DNA of 64,000 nucleotides from Mycobacteriaceae bacterium. Its GTDB lineage: Bacteria > Actinomycetota > Actinomycetes > Mycobacteriales > Mycobacteriaceae. A program made the position numbers and the translations under genes. The stretch covers positions 1-64,000 of the forward strand of contig JAIEPH010000036.1 of NCBI GenBank assembly GCA_019749805.1, in the 5' to 3' direction. Every line of letters begins with the position of its first letter. Positions within the stretch are counted from its first letter, which is position 1. Positions 57,633-64,000 of this stretch are shown in pieces. The notes beneath the pieces are model-generated. The model saw nothing but the letters and a program-made list of their open reading frames with translations. It searched no databases and was not told the origin of the DNA.

Positions 57633-59420
57633 ATGCCGGGCGTGGAGTTCGACGTAGATGCGCTGCGGCAGAAATATGCCCAGGAGCGGGACCGCCGACT
57701 GCGTCCCGACGGCATCGAGCAGTACGTCGAGATCGCAGGCGCCTTTGCCGCGTTCGCGACCGATCCCTGGAGCGATCAGGACTTCACCCGCGACCCGCTG
57801 TCCGATGAGGTCGATGTCGCGATCATCGGCGCCGGGTTCGGCGGGCTGCTCACCGGGGCTCGCCTGCGCGAACTGGGTGTACAAAGCATCCGATTGATCG
57901 ACAAGGCCGCCGACGTCGGAGGTACGTGGTACTGGAACCGGTACCCCGGCATCGCCTGCGACGTCGAGTCGTACGTGTACATGCCGCTGCTCGAGGAGCT
58001 GGGCTACGTTCCTACCGAAAAGTATGCGAAGGGCCCTGAGATCTTCGCGCATTGCCAGAGCATCGCCGAACACTATGACCTGTACCGCGACATCTGCCTG
58101 CAGACCGAGGTGCAGCAGATCCGCTGGGACGCCGAACTTCAGCGCTGGATCATCGCGACCGATCACGGCGACAGCATCCGCGCCCGCTTCGTCGCGATGG
58201 CCAACGGATATCTGCAGAAGCCGAAATTGCCCGGCATCGAAGGAATCTCTGATTTCGCCGGGCACACGTTCCACACCAGCCGGTGGGACTACGACTACAC
58301 CGGGGCCGACCTGGCGAATCTGACGGACAAGAAGGTCGGGATCATCGGGACCGGCGCGACCGCCATCCAATGTGTGCCGCACCTCGCCAAGGCCGTCAAG
58401 GATCTGCTCGTCTTTCAGCGCACCCCTTCAACTGTCGACGTGCGTGGCAATCGCCCAACCGATCCGGATTGGTCGGGGTCTCTGCAAGACGGATGGCAGC
58501 GCCGCCGCATCGAGAACTTCCAGCTGCTCACCGCCGGCGGCGAAGCCGACGAGGATCTCGTCGACGACGCATGGACGAGCATCGTCAAGAAACTGTTCGT
58601 CATGCGGCAGACCCGTATCGAGGGAATGTCCGACGAAGACCGTTTGCGCGCAGTTGAATTGGCCGACTTCGCCAAGATGGAGGAAATCCGGGCCCGCGTC
58701 GATTCGATCGTGACCGATCCCGCCACAGCAGAGGCGCTCAAACCCTGGTACGGGTACTTCTGCAAACGGCCCTGCTTTCACGACGACTACCTCCAGTCGT
58801 TCAACCGGGACAACGTGACGCTCGTCGACACAAAAGGTAAGGGTGTCGAGCGCATCACCAGCGACGGTGTGGTGGTCGACGGCACAGAACACAACATCGA
58901 CTGTCTGATCTTCGCAACGGGTTTCGAGGTCGGCACGGACTACTCGCGGCGGACCGGCTTCGAGATCGTCGGCCGGGACGGGGTCACGATCACCGACAAA
59001 TGGCAAGACGGTGTGCAGACACTGCACGGCCTCGCGGTCAACGGATTCCCGAACTGCTTCATCCTGTCCATCGCACAATCCGGGTTCACGGTGAACTTTC
59101 CGTACCTCCTTGATGTGCAAGCGCGCCACACCGCAGAGGTCATCGCGTGGGCGCTGAACAATGACGCAGCGGAGTTGGAGGCGACGGCCGACGCCGAATC
59201 GGCGTGGGTGGACACCGTGGTCGCACGTTCGGGGGCGAGCGCCGACCGCGCGAAGTCCTGCACGCCGGGCTACTACAACCGGGAGGGGCAGGCGAACGCG
59301 AAGACGCGACAGGGCAGCTTCTTCTACGGCACGCCAACCGAATACGCCGACATCCTCGAAGCGTCGCGCGCGAACGGCGCACCGGAAGGGTTCGAGGTCC
59401 GCACAGGTATCCATCGATGA
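57633..59420 (+). CDS. Baeyer-Villiger flavin monooxygenase, copy 1
   Basis: 595 residues with two Rossmann motifs (AIIGAGFGGLLTGARL near 65 for FAD; GIIGTGATAIQ near 236 for NADPH) and the BVMO fingerprint FxGxxxHxxxWD seen as FAGHTFHTSRWD. It resembles cyclohexanone-type monooxygenases, which convert ketones to esters or lactones. ATG at 57633, 17 bp after the UvrA-like gene. Its TGA overlaps the ATG of the second BVMO. Confidence 0.92.
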   Translation: MPGVEFDVDALRQKYAQERDRRLRPDGIEQYVEIAGAFAAFATDPWSDQDFTRDPLSDEVDVAIIGAGFGGLLTGARLRELGVQSIRLIDKAADVGGTWYWNRYPGIACDVESYVYMPLLEELGYVPTEKYAKGPEIFAHCQSIAEHYDLYRDICLQTEVQQIRWDAELQRWIIATDHGDSIRARFVAMANGYLQKPKLPGIEGISDFAGHTFHTSRWDYDYTGADLANLTDKKVGIIGTGATAIQCVPHLAKAVKDLLVFQRTPSTVDVRGNRPTDPDWSGSLQDGWQRRRIENFQLLTAGGEADEDLVDDAWTSIVKKLFVMRQTRIEGMSDEDRLRAVELADFAKMEEIRARVDSIVTDPATAEALKPWYGYFCKRPCFHDDYLQSFNRDNVTLVDTKGKGVERITSDGVVVDGTEHNIDCLIFATGFEVGTDYSRRTGFEIVGRDGVTITDKWQDGVQTLHGLAVNGFPNCFILSIAQSGFTVNFPYLLDVQARHTAEVIAWALNNDAAELEATADAESAWVDTVVARSGASADRAKSCTPGYYNREGQANAKTRQGSFFYGTPTEYADILEASRANGAPEGFEVRTGIHR

Positions 59421-60916
59421 GGAGGCGATACCTCGTCGGTCGTCTCCGAGCGTTGACCCGCCGCGGCACATCTCCCCGGGTGGCGATCATCGGAGCCGGC
59501 TTCGGCGGGATCGCCGCGGCGGTTGCGTTACGACGCAAGGGTATCGACGACATCGTGATCATCGAACGGTCCGACGGCGTCGGTGGCACCTGGCGGCAGA
59601 ACACCTACCCAGGGGCGGCGTGTGACATCCAGAGCCACCTGTACTCGTTCTCGTTCGCGCCGAACCGCCACTGGACCCGCACCTATGCCTACCAGCCCGA
59701 GATCCTCTCGTACCTGGAGTCGGTGGCCGATCGCTTCGACCTGCGCCGCCACCTGATGCTGGGGACCGGCGTGCACAAGCTGGTCTGGAATGAGCAGCAG
59801 AAACACTGGGACATCGAGCTCGCCGACGGCCGGAGCCTTGTCGCGGACGCCGTCGTCAGCGCGGTGGGGTTGTTCGGCGCGGCACGCTATCCCGATATCG
59901 AGGGCATCGCAGAGTTCACCGGCGAGCTGATGCACACCTCGCAATGGGACGCGGGTGTCGACCTGACCGGAAAACGGGTCGCGGTCGTCGGCACCGGTGC
60001 CAGCGGCGTGCAGGTCATCCCGGAACTCGCCGCCATCGCAGGGCGGCTGACGGTCTTCCAGCGCACGCCACCGTGGATGGTGCCGAAGGAGGATCGGCCC
60101 TACAGCCCTGACGAGCTCACCCGCTTCCGCCGGATCCCGTGGGCCGCTCTACGTGAGCGGTGGCGGCTGTGGAAGCTGCAGCACGACAACACGGCGTTGA
60201 CACCCGATCATCCACGAATGGCGGTGGTTCAGGAGTTGTCGGAGAACTTTCTGCGCCGCCACGTCGACGACGGTGCGATGCGTGACGCTTTGACCCCGCG
60301 GTATCCGTTTCGGTGCAAACGCGTCCTGCTCGGCGAGAAGTATTATCTGGCACTGCAACACCCGCATGTCGACCTCGTGACAGATCCGATCCGGCGAGTC
60401 ACTGAGTCAGCCGTCGTCACCGAGAGCGACCGCGTCGTCGAGGTCGACGCCATCGTCTTTGCGACGGGCTTCGAGACGAGCAGTTATCTCTCGGGACTCG
60501 AGGTCGTCGGACTCGGCGGCGAAAGCCTGCATGACCGTTGGGGTCTGGATCCTCAGGCCTATCTCGGCGTCGCCGTGAGCGGTTTTCCCAATTTCTTCAT
60601 GCTGTACGGGCCGAACACCAACCAGGGCGCGAACTCGATCATCTACGTCCTGGAAGCCGGCGCGCGCTTGGTGGCCAGCGCGGTCTGCCGGTTGGCCGGG
60701 CGCGGCGGCTACCTCGACGTGCGTCCAGACGTCGAACAACGGTACAACGAGCAGGTTTCGGCCGACCTGGAGCAGACGATCTGGACGCAGTGCGACAGCT
60801 ATTACCGATCGCCCACCGGACGGATCGTCACACAATGGCCGCACTCGGAATTGGACTACGCGAAGGCGACGTGGCGCATACGGTCACAAGATTGGCTGCA
60901 CCACAAGGATGCCTAA
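59417..60916 (+). CDS. Baeyer-Villiger flavin monooxygenase, copy 2
   Basis: 499 residues with AIIGAGFGGIAAAVALR near 25, fingerprint FTGELMHTSQWD and VVGTGASGVQ. It is shorter than copy 1 and lacks the long N-terminal extension, so it is from another BVMO branch. ATG at 59417 overlaps the stop of copy 1 (ATGA). The paired expression suggests sequential or complementary ketone oxidation; substrates are unknown. Confidence 0.92.
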   Translation: MRRRYLVGRLRALTRRGTSPRVAIIGAGFGGIAAAVALRRKGIDDIVIIERSDGVGGTWRQNTYPGAACDIQSHLYSFSFAPNRHWTRTYAYQPEILSYLESVADRFDLRRHLMLGTGVHKLVWNEQQKHWDIELADGRSLVADAVVSAVGLFGAARYPDIEGIAEFTGELMHTSQWDAGVDLTGKRVAVVGTGASGVQVIPELAAIAGRLTVFQRTPPWMVPKEDRPYSPDELTRFRRIPWAALRERWRLWKLQHDNTALTPDHPRMAVVQELSENFLRRHVDDGAMRDALTPRYPFRCKRVLLGEKYYLALQHPHVDLVTDPIRRVTESAVVTESDRVVEVDAIVFATGFETSSYLSGLEVVGLGGESLHDRWGLDPQAYLGVAVSGFPNFFMLYGPNTNQGANSIIYVLEAGARLVASAVCRLAGRGGYLDVRPDVEQRYNEQVSADLEQTIWTQCDSYYRSPTGRIVTQWPHSELDYAKATWRIRSQDWLHHKDA

Positions 60917-60929
60917 GCGTCCGCCGCTG

Positions 60930-61367
60930 TCACCGGCCGGTCTTCCTCGGCGTTGTGCGCCCCCCGGGCTTCTTGGCGTCAGGCGCTGATCCGCGATTGG
61001 CCAGCCGTCCTAGGTGAGACACACCGGGTAGGGACGATACGGCGCCGTACACCTCGTTACCCGTCGCGACGAGTGCTTCTAGTTGCGGCAAAACGGCGTC
61101 CATCGTCCGGATCATCGGATCGGCGAGTGCCAGGTAGCGCTCGGCGCGGTCGATCGCCTGATTGAGCCGCTCCGTCGCCACCGCCAAGTTCTCGATCAGA
61201 TCCGGCAACTGAGCCGCGAGCTGGATCGATGCGGGCGGGATGCGTAGCGCTGCGCCGGCGGCGGACTGCGCCGTCTCCGCGGCCTCCCGCGCGGCGGCCT
61301 GCGCATTGTCCGCCGCCGCCTGCGCGGCCGCCAAGATGTCTTTCGGGCCCGGAACTTTGCTCGCCAT
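60930..61367 (-). CDS. alanine-rich helical protein
   Basis: 145 residues, alanine-rich and helical (ILAAAQAAADNAQAAAREAAETAQSAAG), with a central helix NLAVATERLNQAIDRAERYLALADPM and a basic C-terminus (KKPGGRTTPRKTGR). No family was recognised beyond a phasin-like look. ATG at 61367. It is convergent with BVMO 2. Confidence 0.75.
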   Translation of the reverse strand: MASKVPGPKDILAAAQAAADNAQAAAREAAETAQSAAGAALRIPPASIQLAAQLPDLIENLAVATERLNQAIDRAERYLALADPMIRTMDAVLPQLEALVATGNEVYGAVSSLPGVSHLGRLANRGSAPDAKKPGGRTTPRKTGR

Positions 61368-61647
61368 CTGTTAACTGTGCCGCACGTTCATGGGACTGTC
61401 TGTCCTTTCGCCGATCGGCTCGGCCGATATCTCGGGTGAGTCTGTGGACCCGTAATTGCGCCGTCCAATGGGACTGAAACTGTCGCTGTGACGTATTGAC
61501 CTGCGGCACAATGCTATTAGGGGAGTCGACCCACAGATTCCTCGCCCTCCAGTCCACGCGATTGAGCGGTCAGAGGCACGTCCAAAGAGGAATCCGGCGA
61601 TTGCCGGGATACTTGGAGAACTTGACACCTAGGACAAGGGGCCGCGC
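61368..61647. other. promoter region between the helical protein and kefB
   Basis: 280 bp without a gene. It holds the first copy of the palindromic motif (61482-61498), which is followed within 25 bp by GGGGAG. Weak promoter hexamers are present but none is clear. Confidence 0.5.
61482..61498. repeat. palindromic motif, copy 1 (imperfect)
   Basis: GTCGCTGTGAC followed by GTATTG. It shares GTGACGTATTG with copy 2 at 63656 and has one mismatch in the palindrome. It lies about 150 bp upstream of the kefB-type gene. Confidence 0.6.
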
Positions 61648-63270
61648 GTGACAGCAGTCGCCATCTATCTCGTCATCACGTTCGGTCTCGGCGGTCTGGC
61701 GATGGCGTTGCGGCTGCCGCCCCTCGTCGGGTTCCTCGCAGCGGGGTTCGTCATCAACGCCCTCAATGTGGAGGACATGCCACAGCTGGATGTGTTGGCG
61801 GATTTGGGCGTCACGCTGCTGCTTTTCGCGATCGGCCTTAAGCTCGACGTTCGCATTCTGCTGCGCCGCGAGGTGTGGTTGACCACGTCGGTGCACATGC
61901 TGTTCAGCGTTGTGTTCGGGGGTGTCGCCATGTGGCTGGGCGCCGTGGCCGGGGTCGCGATGCTGTCCGGGCAGAGCGTGCAGACGATCGCCCTGTTGGC
62001 CTTCGCGCTGTCGTTCTCCAGCACCGTCTTCGTGGTCAAGGTTCTCGAGGAACGGGGCGAATCGCACGCGCTGTATGGCCGTGTCGCCATCGGCATCCTG
62101 GTCATGCAGGACGTCGTCGCTGTCGTGTTTCTGACCGCCACCAGCGGTCATCTGCCCAGCCCCTGGGCGCTGACGCTGGTGCTGCTGTGGCCACTGACCC
62201 GAATCGCGCGCAAGATCTGGGGCCGGCTGGGCCACGGCGAAATGCAATCGCTGTTCGGGATCGTGATGGCGTTGGTGCCCGGGTACGCGCTGTTCTCCGC
62301 CGTGGGACTGAAGGGCGACCTCGGTGCCCTGATCATCGGCGTCCTGCTGGCCTCGCACGCGGCGTCCTCCGAGCTGTCGCGTTCGCTGTTCCACATCAAG
62401 GAGCTGTTGCTGGTCGGGTTCTTCGTCTCGATCGGCCTGACCGGTCTGCCGGATCTGCCGACCATCGGTGTCGCACTGCTGATGGTGCTGCTTCTGCCGT
62501 TCAAGGCCGGCTGGTACGTGCTGCTGTTATCGCGAATGAAGTTGCGGCGTCGCACCGCACTGCTCGCCGGACTCGGGCTGATGAACTACTCGGAGTTCGG
62601 CTTGATCGTCGTCTCGGTCGGTGTTTCCGCAGGGCTGCTGGCGGAAGCCTGGCTCGTGGAGATGTCGATCGCCGTGGCGATGAGCTTCGTCCTCGCGGCG
62701 CTGGTCAACGGTCGCGGACACCTGATGGTGGAGAAGATCGCGGCACGGCTACCCGCCCAGGACGAAAGCACCCTTGTCCCGGAGGAACGCCCGGCCGACG
62801 CCGGCGACGCCGAGGTGGTGGTGATCGGCATGGGCCGGGTCGGGTTCGCGGCTTACCAACGAATGACCGAGCACTACGGGTTGCGAGTGATCGGGGTTGA
62901 TTACGACGGTCCCCGAGTCCAGCGACTCGCGGAGGACGGGCTGAACGTCATCGAAGGCGATGCGACAGATCTTGATTTTTGGCACCAGCTCCGACACTCG
63001 GAGTCGGTGCGGATTGCGGTGCTCGCGATGCCGCGTCACGGTGCCAACGTCACCGCGCTGGCGTGTCTGCGCGAGTCAGGTTTCGACGGCAGGGTCGCCG
63101 CGGTCGCCCGGTACGACGATGAAGTCCAGTGGGCCAAGGAGCACGGCGTCGACATCGCCTTCAATGTCTATGCCGGCGCGGGTTTGGAGTTGGCAGATCA
63201 AGTGTCCAACGACGAGGCGCCCCGAGCACCGGTCGAGCCTGTCGAGGATGGACCCGCAACCGGGCCGTGA
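61648..63270 (+). CDS. CPA2-family cation/proton antiporter with TrkA-N domain (KefB type)
   Basis: 540 residues: about 12-13 membrane helices of the Na/H exchanger fold (LLLFAIGLKLDVRILLRREVW, SFSSTVFVVKVLEERGE), then a cytoplasmic RCK/TrkA-N domain (VVVIGMGRVGFAAYQRM near 390). It would exchange K+ for H+ under nucleotide control. GTG start at 61648. No partner flavodoxin-like subunit is adjacent. Confidence 0.9.
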   Translation: MTAVAIYLVITFGLGGLAMALRLPPLVGFLAAGFVINALNVEDMPQLDVLADLGVTLLLFAIGLKLDVRILLRREVWLTTSVHMLFSVVFGGVAMWLGAVAGVAMLSGQSVQTIALLAFALSFSSTVFVVKVLEERGESHALYGRVAIGILVMQDVVAVVFLTATSGHLPSPWALTLVLLWPLTRIARKIWGRLGHGEMQSLFGIVMALVPGYALFSAVGLKGDLGALIIGVLLASHAASSELSRSLFHIKELLLVGFFVSIGLTGLPDLPTIGVALLMVLLLPFKAGWYVLLLSRMKLRRRTALLAGLGLMNYSEFGLIVVSVGVSAGLLAEAWLVEMSIAVAMSFVLAALVNGRGHLMVEKIAARLPAQDESTLVPEERPADAGDAEVVVIGMGRVGFAAYQRMTEHYGLRVIGVDYDGPRVQRLAEDGLNVIEGDATDLDFWHQLRHSESVRIAVLAMPRHGANVTALACLRESGFDGRVAAVARYDDEVQWAKEHGVDIAFNVYAGAGLELADQVSNDEAPRAPVEPVEDGPATGP

Positions 63271-63289
63271 CGACGCATCAACCCTGCGG

Positions 63290-63496
63290 CTATCGGGGCG
63301 CCAGTTCGTGAAGCGGATTTGCGGCAGCCCTCTCGGTTACGGCCGCGGGAAGAACCCGGGTGATGCCGTCCTCCAAGGCCCGCAGGAACATGTCGACGTA
63401 GTCGGGGAACTTCGGCCCGCAGCGCCGGGACATCGAGTCGGTACTGACCCCTTGGCCCCAGCGGCCACGGAAGCAAGCCGCGTTCGTTGTCGTCAT
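63290..63496 (-). CDS. possible 68-residue orphan protein
   Basis: A frame of 69 codons from ATG 63496 (MTTTNAACFRGRWGQG) ends just after kefB. Residues 30-55 look helical (PDYVDMFLRALEDGITRV). Third-position G/C is raised but below that of the neighbours. There is no strong ribosome site. It may be real or noise. Confidence 0.35.
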   Translation of the reverse strand: MTTTNAACFRGRWGQGVSTDSMSRRCGPKFPDYVDMFLRALEDGITRVLPAAVTERAAANPLHELAPR

Positions 63497-63655
63497 GGCT
63501 TTCGCGCGTCGTTCCGCGCGCAAGAGATCGGTCGGCGGCAGAATCTCTCAACTCGCGAAACTTTGATGACAGTGCTTGACGCTGAAAAACATTGTGTAGG
63601 AATCTAATTCGTCTTTCAACACCGAGGCGATCCATCCGGCTTACCCACAGCATTC

Positions 63656-63668
63656 CGTCACAGTGACG
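63656..63668. repeat. palindromic motif, copy 2
   Basis: CGTCACAGTGACG, a perfect palindrome with a central base, followed by TATTGG and, 17 bp on, GGGGAGGAGGGCAGG. Confidence 0.75.
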
Positions 63669-63856
63669 TATTGGCAGTGCAACCGGGGGGAGGAGGGCAG
63701 GCGCGTAGCACGCGAGAAAATGGACGAGGTTCACGGAGGCCGCGAAGCCGCCGCGGACTCCGCCTGACAGCCGGCCCAACCACGTGAATGCCGCTCGGAA
63801 TGTCGACCTCGATGTCGCACGGCGAATGGTCAATGACCTAGCGGGCCATGGCAATT

Positions 63857-63869
63857 CGTCACTGTGACG
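63857..63869. repeat. palindromic motif, copy 3
   Basis: CGTCACTGTGACG, the same palindrome with T at the centre, 201 bp from copy 2 and followed 18 bp on by GGGGAGGAGGGGAGG. Confidence 0.75.
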
Positions 63870-64000
63870 TTTCGAGGACTGCCGACGGGGAGGAGGGGAG
63901 GCCGCTGAGGAATTTGGCAGGCGGCCCTGAGCAAACCAGCATCGGCATCTCGTCACCTAACAACGAATCGTTAGTGATTGAAAGCGACTTCAAAGCTGCG

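Larger units (their letters stand above)
63271..64000. other. gene-poor right end with repeated motif
   Basis: About 730 bp with only one weak ORF (63290-63496). From 63524 onward I see no gene on either strand that looks coding. The stretch contains two palindrome copies (63656 and 63857), each followed by a G-rich segment, a TTGACG hexamer near 63576, and an inverted repeat CTAAC/GTTAG near 63957. It probably belongs to the upstream region of a gene outside the window. Confidence 0.6.

Noticed and set aside
63576-63608. TTGACG with downstream TAGGAA or TCTAAT as a sigma-70 promoter
   Set aside because: Spacer lengths (15 or 21) are not good for either candidate, and the gene it would serve is not visible.
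63198-63956. A 252-codon minus-strand frame at the right end
   Set aside because: Codon use and composition do not look coding, it overlaps kefB and contains both palindrome copies. No motif was found.

Overview
The window is GC-rich (roughly two thirds G+C), densely packed actinobacterial chromosome. Gene content and order point to a Mycobacterium, most likely a fast-growing Mycolicibacterium-type species. From memory of the family, the order PPOX/SDR - cobL - cobM - cobK ... cobIJ - cobH - cobG ... cobN - PPOX - fxsA - lnt - ppm1 - rbpA ... lipT mirrors the M. tuberculosis Rv2074-Rv2045c stretch. RbpA, a polyprenol-phosphomannose synthase, F420-type PPOX proteins and GTG-started leaderless-looking genes fit this. 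I saw no tRNA, rRNA, CRISPR array, insertion sequence or prophage.

Region 1 (1-13.6 kb) is an aerobic cobalamin cluster in three units. cobL-cobM-cobK run rightward with stop/start overlaps. cobG-cobH-cobIJ run leftward and end in an APH-type kinase gene that would be convergent with cobK. cobN is alone on the plus strand. Two tiny ORFs with good Shine-Dalgarno sites, a palindrome and an AraC-VOC pair lie between cobG and cobN.

Region 2 (13.6-24.7 kb) holds a tandem pair of small PPOX genes, fxsA, an amidohydrolase, separate lnt and ppm1, rbpA, a zinc-finger protein, a frameshifted winged-helix/hydrolase gene, two lipoproteins, and a nickel/cobalt sensor (KmtR type) coupled to a cation-diffusion-facilitator exporter.

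Region 3 (24.7-30.3 kb) is lipT, a copper amine oxidase and a kinase-DUF7064-like fusion, closely spaced on one strand. The fusion's kinase half is clearly paralogous to the kinase beside cobIJ.

Region 4 (30.3-41.5 kb) includes YnfA and SCO6745-family genes, a gluconate module (gntR divergent from gntK-gntP) with a fine operator palindrome, a DoxX protein with ten 11-residue repeats, a xylulokinase-like FGGY kinase with an MBL hydrolase, two small zinc-ribbon/DUF6400 genes, and a LysR/EamA divergent pair.

Region 5 (41.5-52.6 kb) holds a polyamine-type ABC operon (potA-potD-potB-potC) whose ATPase appears to start at CTG, an SRPBCC protein, an MFS pump, an NCS1 permease, a hydrolase, and a MerR/methyltransferase divergent pair with a SoxR-like operator.

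Region 6 (52.6-64 kb) contains a thioesterase, a second AraC-VOC operon, a DUF2807 lipoprotein, a UvrA-like ABC ATPase of the short DrrC type, two overlapping Baeyer-Villiger monooxygenases, a KefB-type antiporter, and a gene-poor right end with a repeated palindromic motif that I could not explain.
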